Counted from the first letter of the stretch, positions 16,880-26,541 are shown. The stretch is DNA of 64,000 nt from Mycolicibacterium palauense (GCF_002592005.1 NZ_NVQF01000014.1:26977-90976); one strand, 5' to 3'. Numbers and translations are program-made. The notes: generated by a model from the sequence alone, not told the origin.

Positions 16880-17287
16880 CGCGAACGAGTTGGCTGGGCG
16901 GCCGCGGATCGTCGGCCGGCCTGCCTGGCAGGCCGGGGGTGATTCGAGGAAAGTCCGGACTTCACAGAGCAGGGTGATTGCTAACGGCAATCCGAGGTGA
17001 CTCGCGGGAAAGTGCCACAGAAAACAGACCGCCGGAAACGGTAAGGGTGAAAAGGTGCGGTAAGAGCGCACCAGCGCCCCGGGTGACCGGGACGGCTTGG
17101 TAAACCCCACCCGAAGCAAGGCCAAGAGGTCGTGCCCGGCACGACTGCGCAGGCGTTCGAGGGTCGCTCGCCCGAGCCTGCGGGTAGGCCGCTTGAGGCA
17201 CCCGGCAACGGAGTGCCCAGATGGATGGTCGCCGCCGCGCACCCGGTGCGCGGAACAGAATCCGGCTTACAGGCCAACTCGTTCGCC
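16880..17287 (+). ncRNA. rnpB: RNase P RNA, bacterial type A
   Basis: Catalytic RNA of RNase P, which matures tRNA 5' ends. The 5' strand of helix P1 (CGAACGAGTTGGC, 16882-16894) pairs perfectly with its 3' strand (17273-17285). Universal cores are present: GAGGAAAGTCC at 16946-16956, CACAGAGCAGGGTG after it, the GGGTGAAAAGGTGCGGTAAGAG region near 17045, and ACAGAATCCGGCTTA at 17255-17269. Length is about 408 bases, normal for type A. The exact ends are within a few bases. The 3' end overlaps the CocE-type coding sequence on the opposite strand by about 20 bases. Confidence 0.96.
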
Positions 17288-18970
17288 CACCTCGGGGATC
17301 AGCAGATGAGCGCCGCGCCCGGGGCCCCAATGCAGGGTCGTGCGCCCCCGCGGTGAACGGGCGTACCGCGACGGCAGCGAGCCGTAGAACGGGTTGCTCG
17401 GCGCCAGCCAGCGCGCGGCGACCACGAGCCGCAACTGTTCGCCGGCGCGGAACATGGTCGCCGACGGGCCCAGGGCGACGTCGACGGTGACGATCTCACC
17501 CGGTTGCAGCACACGAGGGTCGGTGCAGGTCGGTACGGGCTCCCACGGTCGAGACAGATTCCGGTCGAGCCGACGCAGCGACGCCCGTTGCCACCCCGTG
17601 GCCACGCGATCCCGTCCGTACCCGAACGAACCTTCGAACGGCACGAATCGTCCTCGGCGCCACTTCTCCACGCCCACAAAGATGTTCAGGTCATCACAGC
17701 GGTCCGTCCCCAGCCACAGGCGCGCGCTCATCGGACCGGTGATCTCGGTGTCCTCGGCGAGGGTCCAGGTGAACGCCGCGGCGCTCGAACGATTCCCGAA
17801 GGTCACGCTTCCGGACGTATCCGGCGGATCGTCGGCCAGCTGCCCGGGGGCGCTCAGATACAGCCGGCGCCACCGCGTCCGCGCCAGGGGCCACTCGGAT
17901 TCCTCGCGGATCTCGTGGACGGTACCGGCGTCCTCGCGTACCTCCAGCCGCACGGAGCGGGTGGGTGGGGCATCGTCGAGGGCCGCGCGGATGAACCTGA
18001 GCTGCTCCCGCAGTGCCTGCTCGGAGTAGAAGGTCGACCACTTGCCGCCGCGATGGGTGTAGAGCCGCGCGTGCGGGCTCGACGCCGCGGCGAACGCGCG
18101 CATCGATCCGCGGCTGTGCAGCGCCTGATCGGAGAAACTGCCGCAGACCAGCATCGGCACGTCGATCCGGCTGAGGTCGGGGACCAGCGACTCCCAGAAG
18201 GCGTCGCGCAGCGGATGTCTGCGCTGCACGGCCGCGAGGTCGTACGCCTGCCGGATGGTGCGGCCGAGGACGGCGCCCCAGACCCGCATGAACCCCGTCT
18301 CCCGAACGCCGCCCGGACACGCGAAATCGCGGTAGACGTCGGTGAAACCCTCCCACGGAACGATCGCGCGCAGTCCCGACGGCCGTTGCGCCGCAGCGGC
18401 GTACTGGCTGACGGCCAGATAGGAGACACCCAGCATGGCGACCCGGCCATCGCTCCAGGGTTGCCGTGCCGCCCACTCGACGACGTCGTGGGAGTCACGT
18501 CCCTCCTGGGGCGAGAGCAGCTGCGCGGTGCCCTCGGAGCGGCCGCAGCCCCGCAGGTCCACGTTCACCACGACGAACCCGTGCTGGGCCCACCAGACGG
18601 GATCCGGTGCCTCCCAACCCGTGAGCGACGAAAACCGCACGGCCGAGGGTTGCCGCAGCACGCGGTACTGAAACGAATAGGCCCACCGTCGGCCGCGCCG
18701 GCGCGGCAGATCGTCCTTGCCGTAGGGGTGGATACAGACGACGACCGGCTTTCGGTCGCCGTCGGGGGTGCGGAACACGTTGGCCCGCAATATCACACCG
18801 TCGCGCATCGGCACGGCGACATCGCGCTCGTCGACGAGGTCGGCCGGTGGTTCGTACACAGTGACGGGCGGGCGCACGAGACCACGAACACGCGTCAGCG
18901 CGTAGCGCAACCGGCCCGGCCGCCGCCACGGGCGATCTAGCGGCTGCGGGGTGGTCCTCACGTCGGTCAA
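17267..18970 (-). CDS. CocE/NonD-family alpha/beta hydrolase (peptidase S15 type)
   Basis: Encodes 567 residues. The catalytic domain runs from RDVAVPMRDGVILRANVFRTPDG. The nucleophile Ser183 sits in LGVSYLAVSQYAA, with the acid in CGSFSDQALHSRG and a likely His in THRGGKWSTFYSE. The C-terminal jelly-roll domain carries ITGPMSARLWLGTD and LGPSATMFRAGEQLRLVV. Members hydrolyse esters, amides or X-Pro peptides; the substrate is unknown. The start is TTG 18970 (GTG 18961 is possible), 13 bases after the CYTH-CHAD stop, so it is likely cotranscribed. The last codons and TAA lie within the 3' strand of rnpB. Confidence 0.85.
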   Translation of the reverse strand: MTDVRTTPQPLDRPWRRPGRLRYALTRVRGLVRPPVTVYEPPADLVDERDVAVPMRDGVILRANVFRTPDGDRKPVVVCIHPYGKDDLPRRRGRRWAYSFQYRVLRQPSAVRFSSLTGWEAPDPVWWAQHGFVVVNVDLRGCGRSEGTAQLLSPQEGRDSHDVVEWAARQPWSDGRVAMLGVSYLAVSQYAAAAQRPSGLRAIVPWEGFTDVYRDFACPGGVRETGFMRVWGAVLGRTIRQAYDLAAVQRRHPLRDAFWESLVPDLSRIDVPMLVCGSFSDQALHSRGSMRAFAAASSPHARLYTHRGGKWSTFYSEQALREQLRFIRAALDDAPPTRSVRLEVREDAGTVHEIREESEWPLARTRWRRLYLSAPGQLADDPPDTSGSVTFGNRSSAAAFTWTLAEDTEITGPMSARLWLGTDRCDDLNIFVGVEKWRRGRFVPFEGSFGYGRDRVATGWQRASLRRLDRNLSRPWEPVPTCTDPRVLQPGEIVTVDVALGPSATMFRAGEQLRLVVAARWLAPSNPFYGSLPSRYARSPRGRTTLHWGPGRGAHLLIPEVGERVGL

Positions 18971-18983
18971 GCTACCCGGTGCG

Positions 18984-20516
18984 TCAGGAACTCCTGCGTA
19001 CCGCCTTGTTCAACTTCTTCAGCGCGGCGTCGAGCTGCTCGCGGGCGCTGTCGGCCAGGTCGTCCTCGCGTTGGTAGAGCAGGCCATAGGTAAAGGTGTC
19101 CTCACCGGCGCCGTGGGCGGCCTCGGCCTGCTGCGCCAGGTGCGAACGGCTCACGACCGCGTCCTGGTGATCGCCGAGCAGGGTCTGAATGGTCTTGGCG
19201 GCGTTGGACACCTGGCTGGCCCCGGTGGCCGCCGCCGTGTAGCGCAACCTCTTGGCGCTCTTGCGGATCCGGTGCAGGGCCTCGTCACGGTCGGGGGCCG
19301 CGGCGGCCGCGGCGGCCCTGGCGGCCTTGGCGGCCTTGCGGATCCGGCGGTAGGCGGCGTCGATGGTCACCGGCGCCGGCTCCTCACCGGAGGGCGCCGG
19401 CAGCGGTTCGGCGGTGGCCAGGTCGTCCAGGGCGTCGAGCAGCCGGAAGTAGCGGGGGGAGCGCATCGCGGCCAGCGAGCGGCGCAGCCCCACCTCGTAA
19501 CGACGCCGGGCGCCGTCGACCAGCCGTTCCCGCACCGGCCCACGGATCAGGTCGACGGGCAGCTCGTCGAGCGCGTTCTCGTACTTCTCCGCCAGCACCT
19601 CGGCGTCGCGCGCGACACCGAGGATCGCCGCCAGCTGGCGGAGTTCGTCGAGCACCCAGGAGTCGTCGGTGAGGCCGAAGGACTCCTCGGACTCCTTGAG
19701 CAGGCTGCGCAGCTTGCGGGTGGTGACCCGCATCTGGTGCACGGAGTCGTAGGTGTCCGAGCGCACCGCACGGTCCCAGGTGATCAGCTCGCCGACCTGC
19801 TCGGCGACGGCCCGGTGGACCGGGTCGCCGGGCTCGGGACGGGCGGCCTGGGCGTCGGCGGGCGTCGCGGCGGCCAGCACCCGGGCCAGCTTGGACCCGG
19901 AACCGGCCGGTGCGGCCCCGGCATCGAGGAGACGGTTGCTCAGACGGTCCAGCAGCGCCCGGTCGGTGGAGCCGACGAGCTCGAGCTCCCATTCGCGCCA
20001 CTGCTGCTCGGACTCGCCGGCGGTGGCGGTCACGTGGTCGTCGCAGAATTCGGCCAGTGCGCTGCCCCCGGTGTCCTCGGTGTCGGCGTCGGCGCCGTAG
20101 AGCATTTGCACGAAGCGTTGCGTCCGGATGCGGGCCACCGGCGCCAGCGGCCGGTCGCGCACGATGGCCAGCACCACGTCGAGCAACTCGGTGGGGACGG
20201 TGCCCTCGTCGGGCGCGGCGTCCAGCGGGGCGCGGACCTCGGTGCGCGCGTCGGGTCCGGCCGGAAGTTTCAGGTGCCAGCCCTCGTCCGGGCCACCGGT
20301 GCGGCGCCGCAGTGTCACACGGTGGGCCGCCAGGTCGTGGCCGGCTGTGTCGAAGTAGACAGCGTCGAGGGACTGTGACGGCGGACGCTCGATCCGGGCC
20401 ACCGCGGCCAGGCCCTCGAAGGACGGGGACACCGCGGACTCCCCGACGTCGTACTTGCGTTCGATCTCGGTGAAACGAGCAGCTTTAGCCTTCTGAACTG
20501 CGCTTTCGGGGGGCAT
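18984..20516 (-). CDS. CYTH-CHAD domain protein
   Basis: Encodes 510 residues, equivalent in position to Rv2226. The N-terminal CYTH (triphosphate tunnel) domain begins with the EIERK signature (ExExK) near residue 17 and continues with the YFDT, VTLRRRTGG and HLKLP strands. The C-terminal CHAD helical domain (about 230-505) has the conserved basic helices HQMRVTTRKLRS and HRIRKSAKRLRY. CHAD domains bind polyphosphate and CYTH enzymes act on triphosphates, so a polyphosphate-related role is likely. The ATG at 20516 follows AGGTGG; a GTG two codons earlier is also possible. It is divergent from the acyl-AMP ligase gene (184-base gap). Confidence 0.9.
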   Translation of the reverse strand: MPPESAVQKAKAARFTEIERKYDVGESAVSPSFEGLAAVARIERPPSQSLDAVYFDTAGHDLAAHRVTLRRRTGGPDEGWHLKLPAGPDARTEVRAPLDAAPDEGTVPTELLDVVLAIVRDRPLAPVARIRTQRFVQMLYGADADTEDTGGSALAEFCDDHVTATAGESEQQWREWELELVGSTDRALLDRLSNRLLDAGAAPAGSGSKLARVLAAATPADAQAARPEPGDPVHRAVAEQVGELITWDRAVRSDTYDSVHQMRVTTRKLRSLLKESEESFGLTDDSWVLDELRQLAAILGVARDAEVLAEKYENALDELPVDLIRGPVRERLVDGARRRYEVGLRRSLAAMRSPRYFRLLDALDDLATAEPLPAPSGEEPAPVTIDAAYRRIRKAAKAARAAAAAAAPDRDEALHRIRKSAKRLRYTAAATGASQVSNAAKTIQTLLGDHQDAVVSRSHLAQQAEAAHGAGEDTFTYGLLYQREDDLADSAREQLDAALKKLNKAVRRSS

Positions 20517-20688
20517 TTCCACCTTCGCGGACGGTTGTGGGCGGTGTGAGGACGTGAACAGACTGCCACAGCAAGGTGAACGGCCGACGTCGCCGAGTTC
20601 AGGGTGATGTGTCCGGATGGCGACCGGTCGACATGCGGTCGACATGAAGAGGACTTTGGACTCTTGGCGGATTTCTAAGGCCATCTCT

Positions 20689-20694
20689 TAAAAT
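20689..20694 (+). promoter_or_regulatory. -10 element, acyl-AMP ligase gene
   Basis: TAAAAT lies 6 bases before the ATG at 20701, which predicts a leaderless transcript. An 11-base direct repeat (CGGTCGACATG twice, about 20627-20648) lies further upstream. Confidence 0.7.
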
Positions 20695-20700
20695 GCTCTT

Positions 20701-22506
20701 ATGCGCAAGGGGACGACCGTACTGCAGCTCGAGGACTACCTCGACGCCGAGGGCAACATCGCGCTGCCCGCGGGTACGACGCTGACGTCGTACCTCGATC
20801 GCAACATCGCCGCGCTCGGCGGGCACACCGCCTACCGCTACCTGGACTACAGCCACGATCGCGACGGTCATGCCGTCGAGCTGACCTGGTCCCAACTGGG
20901 CGACCGGCTGCGTGCGGTCGCCGCGCGGCTGCAGCAGATCGCCGAGCCCGGTGACCGGGTGGCGATCCTGACCCCGCAGGGCGTCGACTACGTGGTCGCG
21001 TTCTTCGCGGCCATCGAGGCCGGCATGATCGCGGTGCCGCTGTTCGCGCCGGAGCTGCCCGGTCACGCGGAGCGGCTCGACGCGGTCCTGACCGACGCCG
21101 CACCCACGGTGGTGCTGACGACCGCCGCCGCGGCCGCCCCGGTGCAGACGTTCCTGCGCACGCGTCCGCGCAATCTGCGTCCACGGGTGATCGCCGTGGA
21201 CGACGTGCCGGACTCGGTGGGGGCGTCGTTCACGGCCCCGCTCCTGGACACCGACGACATCGCCTACCTGCAGTACACCTCCGGTTCCACCCGGACCCCC
21301 GCCGGCGTGGAGATCACCCACCGCGCCGTGTGCACCAATGTGCTGCAGATGATCATGTCGGTGGGGCTGGACCGGGACATCCGCAGCGTGAGCTGGCTGC
21401 CCCTCTACCACGACATGGGACTGCTGATGATCATGTTCCCGGCGCTGTGCGGCGGGCACATCACGCTGATGTCGCCGATGGCGTTCGTGCGCCGCCCGGC
21501 GCGCTGGATCGCCGAGCTGGGCTCCCGGGCCGAGGGCGGGCGGACCTTCGCCGCCGCACCGAATTTCGCCTTCGAGCTGGCCGCCCAGCGCGGCCTGCCC
21601 GGCCCGGGGGAGCAGCTCGACCTGAGCAACGTCGCGGGGCTGATCAACGGCTCGGAGCCGGTGAGCATGGCGTCCATCGAGAAGTTCACCGCCGCGTTCG
21701 CTCCCTACGGCCTGCCTCCCCAGGCCGTCAAGCCCTCCTACGGGATGGCCGAGGCCACGTTGTTCGTCTCCACCGTCGATCCCAGCGCGGCACCCAAGCC
21801 GGTGCACCTGGACCGCGACGAGCTCGGCGCCGGGACCGCCGTGCGGGTGGCGCCCGACGCGCCCAACGCGGTGACCCAGGTGTCCTGCGGGAAGGTGGCG
21901 CGCAGCCAGTGGGCGGTCATCGTCGACCCGGCCAACGAAGCCGAGCTGCCCGACGGCCGCGTCGGCGAGATCTGGCTGCACGGTGACAACATCGGCCGCG
22001 GCTACTGGAAGCGCCCGCAGGAGACCGAGCTGACCTTCGCCAACAAGCTGCAGTCCCGGCTGCCACTGGGCAGCCACGCCGAGGGCTCCGCCTTCGGGGC
22101 GACCTGGCTTCGCACCGGCGATCTGGGCGTCTACATCGACGGCGAGCTGCACATCACCGGGCGCATCAAGGATCTGGTGATCATCGACGGCCGCAACCAC
22201 TACCCGCAGGACATCGAGGCGACGGTGGCCGAGGCCTCGCCGGCGGTGCGCAGCGGTTACGCGGTGGCGTTCTCCGTGCCGGGCGAGGCGGGCGAGCAGC
22301 TCGTCGTCGTGGCCGAACGCGCGCCCGGGGCCGGCCGGGCCGACGCCGGACCGGTCGTGGCCGACGTGCGGGCCGCCGTATCGCGGGTGCACACCCTGCC
22401 GGTCGCCGACATGCGGCTGGTGGCCGCCGGCACCATCCCGCGGACCACCAGCGGCAAGCTGGCGCGGGCGGCCTGCCGCGCCGACTACCTGGCCGGCCGG
22501 ATCTAG
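20701..22506 (+). CDS. Fatty acyl-AMP ligase, FadD32-like
   Basis: Encodes 601 residues of the adenylate-forming superfamily. The P-loop YTSGSTRTPAGVEITH and the following SWLPLYHDMGLL are the pattern of FadD32 and related mycobacterial acyl-AMP ligases rather than of acyl-CoA ligases. The C-terminal GRIKDLVIIDGRNHYPQDIE hinge and catalytic-lysine motif PRTTSGKLARAACR are intact. Such enzymes activate fatty acids as acyl-AMP and load them on a carrier protein. No polyketide synthase or carrier gene lies within the window, so the partner is unknown. A TetR regulator and a crotonase follow on the same strand. Confidence 0.87.
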   Translation: MRKGTTVLQLEDYLDAEGNIALPAGTTLTSYLDRNIAALGGHTAYRYLDYSHDRDGHAVELTWSQLGDRLRAVAARLQQIAEPGDRVAILTPQGVDYVVAFFAAIEAGMIAVPLFAPELPGHAERLDAVLTDAAPTVVLTTAAAAAPVQTFLRTRPRNLRPRVIAVDDVPDSVGASFTAPLLDTDDIAYLQYTSGSTRTPAGVEITHRAVCTNVLQMIMSVGLDRDIRSVSWLPLYHDMGLLMIMFPALCGGHITLMSPMAFVRRPARWIAELGSRAEGGRTFAAAPNFAFELAAQRGLPGPGEQLDLSNVAGLINGSEPVSMASIEKFTAAFAPYGLPPQAVKPSYGMAEATLFVSTVDPSAAPKPVHLDRDELGAGTAVRVAPDAPNAVTQVSCGKVARSQWAVIVDPANEAELPDGRVGEIWLHGDNIGRGYWKRPQETELTFANKLQSRLPLGSHAEGSAFGATWLRTGDLGVYIDGELHITGRIKDLVIIDGRNHYPQDIEATVAEASPAVRSGYAVAFSVPGEAGEQLVVVAERAPGAGRADAGPVVADVRAAVSRVHTLPVADMRLVAAGTIPRTTSGKLARAACRADYLAGRI

Positions 22507-22575
22507 AGACACCGAGAGATTCCCCAACAACCGCGAGGCGCCACGGGGCGGCCGGTGATGGGGCAGGATTCCGCT

Positions 22576-23247
22576 ATGAATCGCGATGGCCGCGGCCGCC
22601 CGAGACTGGTGCAGCCGCGCCGTCCGGGTGCCACCGCGCGCGAGGAGATCCTCGACGCGGCCGGCGAACTGTTCACCACCCAGGGGTATGCCAACACCTC
22701 GACGCGTGCGGTGGCCGACGCGGTCGGCATCCGGCAGGCATCGCTGTACCACCACTTCGCCACCAAGGACGACATCCTCGACGCGCTGCTGGCGCAGACG
22801 CTCGACGCGCCGTTGCGGCTGGCCGCCGAGCTGCTGGCCGAGGCCGGCTCACCGGCGCAACGCCTGCACATCCTGATCGTCTTCGACGCCGAGCAGCTGT
22901 GCCGCGGGCGCTGGAACCTGGGCGTGCTGTACCTGTTGCCGGAGCTGCGGGTGCCGCGCTTCGCGGAGTTCCGGCAGCGCCGCGAGCTGCTGCGCGGGCA
23001 CTACCGGAGCCTGGCCGCCGCCGTGACCGCCGAGTGTGACGGCCCCCCGCACGCCGACGACCTGCCGTTCCGGCTGGTCGAATCGGTGGTCAACCGCCGC
23101 GCCGACGACGGCTTCTGCCTGCCGGAGGCGTGCTGGTCGGTCGGCGACGCCGCGCTGCGTCTGCTCGGTTACCAGGGGGACTTCCAGGCGCTGCGCCGGG
23201 GGACGGCCGACCGGCTGCAGTTGGCACCGGTTAACGTCACGTCATGA
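22576..23247 (+). CDS. TetR/AcrR-family transcriptional regulator
   Basis: Encodes 223 residues from the ATG at 22576, behind GGCAGGA. The DNA-binding domain spans about residues 17-65 (AREEILDAAGELFTTQGYANTSTRAVADAVGIRQASLYHHFATKDDIL). The ligand domain is unrecognised. The stop overlaps the start of the crotonase gene (ATGA at 23244-23247), so the two are translationally coupled. It probably controls that gene and perhaps the acyl-AMP ligase just upstream. Confidence 0.9.
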   Translation: MNRDGRGRPRLVQPRRPGATAREEILDAAGELFTTQGYANTSTRAVADAVGIRQASLYHHFATKDDILDALLAQTLDAPLRLAAELLAEAGSPAQRLHILIVFDAEQLCRGRWNLGVLYLLPELRVPRFAEFRQRRELLRGHYRSLAAAVTAECDGPPHADDLPFRLVESVVNRRADDGFCLPEACWSVGDAALRLLGYQGDFQALRRGTADRLQLAPVNVTS

Positions 23248-24026
23248 CCGAGTACCAGACCCTGCTGTTCGACCAGTCCGGCCCCGTCACCCGCATCACG
23301 CTGAACCGCCCCGATGCCGCCAACGGGATGAACGACGTGATGACCCGCGAGCTGGCCGACGCGGCGGCCCGCTGCGACAGGTCCGACGCCAAGGTGGTGG
23401 TGCTCACCGGCGCGGGACGATTCTTCTGCGCCGGCGGCGATCTCAAGGCGATGGACGCCTCTCCGCTGGGCCCCGGGCCGTTCGTCAAGGGCATCGCCGA
23501 CGACCTGCACCGGGCGATCTCGACGTTCGCACGGATGGACGCGGTGGTGATCACCGCGGTCAACGGGGTCGCCGCGGGCGCCGGATTCTCCCTGGCGATC
23601 GGTGGTGACCTGGTCCTCGCGGCGTCCTCGGCGTCGTTCACGATGGCCTACACCCGCGCCGGGCTCAGCCCCGACGGCAGCGCCTCCTACTACCTGCCGC
23701 GGATCGTCGGTGTGCGCCGGGCGGCCGACCTGATGCTGACCAACCGGCGCCTGGACGCGGCCGAGGCCGCGGGATGGGGACTGGTCAACGAGGTCGTCGA
23801 CGACGCCGAACTCGGCTCCCGCACCGACGCGCTGGCCACCCAGATCGCCGGTGGCGCACTGGGTTCGCATTCCGCGGTGAAGAAGCTGCTGCTGGCCACG
23901 TTCGACAACGGCATCGAGACGCAGATGGAACTCGAGGGCCGGTTGATCGCCGCGAACGCCGATTCACCCGACGGTCGCGAGGGAATCGCGGCGTTCCTGG
24001 GCAAGCGGCCGCCGCAGTTCGGCTGA
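23244..24026 (+). CDS. Enoyl-CoA hydratase/isomerase family protein (crotonase)
   Basis: Encodes 260 residues, the standard crotonase length. The acyl-CoA oxyanion-hole motifs are LTGAGRFFCAGGDLKAM (about 54-70) and AVNGVAAGAGFSLAIGGDLVLAA (about 107-129). At the usual hydratase second-Glu site the sequence reads GLSPDGSASYYLPR, with Asp/Gly rather than Glu, so isomerase or another activity is possible. It starts within the TetR stop (4-base overlap). Confidence 0.88.
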   Translation: MTEYQTLLFDQSGPVTRITLNRPDAANGMNDVMTRELADAAARCDRSDAKVVVLTGAGRFFCAGGDLKAMDASPLGPGPFVKGIADDLHRAISTFARMDAVVITAVNGVAAGAGFSLAIGGDLVLAASSASFTMAYTRAGLSPDGSASYYLPRIVGVRRAADLMLTNRRLDAAEAAGWGLVNEVVDDAELGSRTDALATQIAGGALGSHSAVKKLLLATFDNGIETQMELEGRLIAANADSPDGREGIAAFLGKRPPQFG

Positions 24027-24044
24027 CGCTGCCGCGGGCGGCCG

Positions 24045-24896
24045 CTAGAAGGAGTGCTCCTCGGCGGGGAAAGCGCCGCTGGCCACGTCTTCGGCGTACT
24101 GCGATGCTGCGCGGTGCAATTCGCCGCCCACCTCGCCGAAACGCTTGACGAACCGGGCGGTCTTGCCCGACGTCATGCCGGCCATGTCCTGCCACACCAG
24201 CACCTGCGCGTCGCAGTTGGGTCCGGCGCCGATCCCGACGGTCGGAATGGTGAGCTTGCCGGTGATCTGGGTGGCCAGCTCGGCGGGGACCATCTCCAGC
24301 ACCACGGCCACCGCGCCGGCCTCGGCGACCGCGATCGCGTCGGCGATGGTCTGCTCGGCGGCGTCGCCACGGCCCTGGACGCGGAAACCGCCCAGCCCGT
24401 TGACGCTCTGCGGGGTGAAACCGATGTGCGCGACGACCGGGATGCCGGCCTGGGTCAGCGTGGCGATCTGCTCGGCGACGCGCTCGCCGCCCTCGAGCTT
24501 GACCGCGTGTGCGCCGGTCTCCTTCATGAACCGGGTCGCGGTGGCCAGGGCCTGGGCCGGCCCGGCCTCGTAGCTGCCGAACGGCATGTCGGCGACCACG
24601 AGCGCGTGCGGGGCGCCCTTGACCACCGCGCGCGCCAACGGGATCAGCTCGTCGATGGACACCGGCACGGTGGTGTCGTAGCCGTAGACGACGTTGGCCG
24701 CCGAGTCGCCGACCAGCAGCACCGGAATGCCGGCGTCGTCGAAGACCCGGGCGGTCGAGTAGTCGTAGGCGGTGAGCATGGCCCACTTGTGGCCTTCGCT
24801 CTTCCACTTCTGCAGATGATGGGTACGTACTTTGGTGCGCGGCTTGTTCTGCTCGTTCGCCGACGGGGCAGCACCGTACAAAGCCTGCTCAGACAT
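24045..24896 (-). CDS. panB: Ketopantoate hydroxymethyltransferase PanB
   Basis: Encodes 283 residues. It makes ketopantoate from ketoisovalerate and methylene-tetrahydrofolate in pantothenate/CoA synthesis. Signatures include [37 protein letters not shown] (metal-binding Asp in GDS), [29 protein letters not shown] with the catalytic Glu, and [22 protein letters not shown]. The start is the ATG at 24896, with AGGGA upstream. It is equivalent to Rv2225. Confidence 0.96.
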   Translation of the reverse strand: MSEQALYGAAPSANEQNKPRTKVRTHHLQKWKSEGHKWAMLTAYDYSTARVFDDAGIPVLLVGDSAANVVYGYDTTVPVSIDELIPLARAVVKGAPHALVVADMPFGSYEAGPAQALATATRFMKETGAHAVKLEGGERVAEQIATLTQAGIPVVAHIGFTPQSVNGLGGFRVQGRGDAAEQTIADAIAVAEAGAVAVVLEMVPAELATQITGKLTIPTVGIGAGPNCDAQVLVWQDMAGMTSGKTARFVKRFGEVGGELHRAASQYAEDVASGAFPAEEHSF

Positions 24897-25047
24897 CGTT
24901 GTCCCTCATTGTTTTCGTCGGGTCGATCCTCGTGGCCCGAATGACGGGTCCCCGGGTTCGCATTCCGTTCTCCAGTCTGCCATCACGCGTCACCCGAAAT
25001 GAACTCCCAGTTAAGTGGAGTTCCTCACACGCCCCGAGGTGCGGACA

Positions 25048-25053
25048 TACCAT
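25048..25053 (+). promoter_or_regulatory. -10 element, WS/DGAT gene
   Basis: TACCAT lies 6 bases before the ATG at 25060, consistent with a leaderless transcript. The 163-base gap back to the panB start must hold both divergent promoters. Confidence 0.6.
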
Positions 25054-25059
25054 CGCGGC

Positions 25060-26463
25060 ATGCCCGCCTACCAGAGGCTCAGCGGCCTCGACGCCAGCTT
25101 CCTGTACCTGGAGACCCCGTCCCAGCCCCTGCACGTCTGTTCGGTCCTGGAACTGGACACCACCACCATCCCCGGCGGGTACACCTTTGCCCGCCTGCGC
25201 GACGAACTGCTGCTGCGAATCAAGGCGATGCCCGAGTTCCGCGAGAAGCTGATGAACAGCCCGCTGAACCTCGATCACCCGGTCTGGGTGGAGGACAAGG
25301 ACTTTGACGTCGACCGGCACCTGCACCGGATCGGTCTGCCGGCGCCGGGCGGGCATGCCGAGCTCGCCGAGATCTGCGGGCACATCGCAGGCCTGCCGCT
25401 CGACCGCAGCCGGCCGCTGTGGGAGACCTGGGTGATCGAGGGACTCGGCGGTTCCGATCCACAGTCCGGCGGCCGGCTGGCGGTGATGACCAAGGTGCAC
25501 CACGCCGCCGTCGACGGCGTCACCGGAGCCAACCTGATGTCGCGGCTGTGCAGCACCGAACCCGACGCCCCGCCGCCGGAGCCCGTCGAGGGGGCCGGCA
25601 GCGCCAACGAGTGGGAGATGGCCGCGCGCGGCCTGGTGAAGTTCGCCGCACGCCCGCTGCACCTGGCCACCAAGGTGCTGCCCGCGACGGTCAGCAGCGT
25701 GGTCAACACCGTCCGCCGGGCCGCCAGCGGAGCGGCGATGGCCAGCCCGTTCACGGCGCCGCAGACCCCGTTCAACGCCTCCATCACCAGCCACCGCAAC
25801 GTCGGCTTCGCCCAGCTCGATCTCGCCGACGTCAAGACCGTCAAGAACCACTTCGGGGTCAAGGTCAACGACGTGGTGATGGCGCTGGTCGCCGGGGCGC
25901 TGCGCAAATACCTGATCGACCACGCGCAGCTGCCGGGCAGTTCCCTGGTGGCGATGGTGCCGGTGTCGGTGCACGACCGCTCCGACCGGCCGGGCCGCAA
26001 CAAGGTGTCGGGGCTGTTCACCAGCCTGCACACCGAGATCGAGGATCCCGGCGAGCGGCTGACCGCGATCGCCGCGACCAGCACGGTGGCCAAGGACCAC
26101 AGCTCGGCGATCGCGGCCACCCTGCTGCAGGACTGGTCGCAGTTCGCCGCCCCGGCGGTGTTCGGGGCCGCCATGCGGCTCTACGCCAACACCCGGCTGA
26201 CCGAGGCCCGCCCCGTGCACAACCTGGTGGTCTCCAATGTGCCCGGCCCACAGGACCCGCTGTACTTCCTGGGCGCCGAGGTGCAGGCGATGTATCCGCT
26301 GGGGCCGGTGTTCCACGGCTCCGGGCTGAACATCACGGTGATGTCGCTGACCGGGAAACTCAACGTCGGCCTCATCTCCTGCCCGGAGCTGCTGCCCGAT
26401 CTGGGCGCGATGGCCGACGACTTCGCTGCCGGGATGAAGGAGCTGCTGGCCGCCGCCCAGTGA
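25060..26463 (+). CDS. Wax ester synthase / diacylglycerol acyltransferase (WS/DGAT)
   Basis: Encodes 467 residues, typical for mycobacterial WS/DGAT (Tgs) enzymes that make triacylglycerol or wax esters from acyl-CoA. The N-terminal block is RLSGLDASFLYLETPSQPLHV. The catalytic HHxxxDG motif is HHAAVDG at 147-153. C-terminal family motifs are VNDVVMALVAGALR, NLVVSNVPGP and GSGLNITVMSLTG-like segments. The start is fixed by the close -10 element and the conserved N-terminus. It belongs to the lipid-related group around panB. Confidence 0.92.
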   Translation: MPAYQRLSGLDASFLYLETPSQPLHVCSVLELDTTTIPGGYTFARLRDELLLRIKAMPEFREKLMNSPLNLDHPVWVEDKDFDVDRHLHRIGLPAPGGHAELAEICGHIAGLPLDRSRPLWETWVIEGLGGSDPQSGGRLAVMTKVHHAAVDGVTGANLMSRLCSTEPDAPPPEPVEGAGSANEWEMAARGLVKFAARPLHLATKVLPATVSSVVNTVRRAASGAAMASPFTAPQTPFNASITSHRNVGFAQLDLADVKTVKNHFGVKVNDVVMALVAGALRKYLIDHAQLPGSSLVAMVPVSVHDRSDRPGRNKVSGLFTSLHTEIEDPGERLTAIAATSTVAKDHSSAIAATLLQDWSQFAAPAVFGAAMRLYANTRLTEARPVHNLVVSNVPGPQDPLYFLGAEVQAMYPLGPVFHGSGLNITVMSLTGKLNVGLISCPELLPDLGAMADDFAAGMKELLAAAQ

Positions 26464-26541
26464 TCCCGGGACCCGAACCGGGGAAACGCGATGACCAGCG
26501 GTTCGACGGTTCGGCGCCCGGCCATGGCAGCATGTGTTGCC

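Noticed and set aside
20599..22755. A 718-codon minus-strand open frame opposite the acyl-AMP ligase
   Set aside because: Shadow of the ligase gene; no recognisable domain and low-complexity composition.
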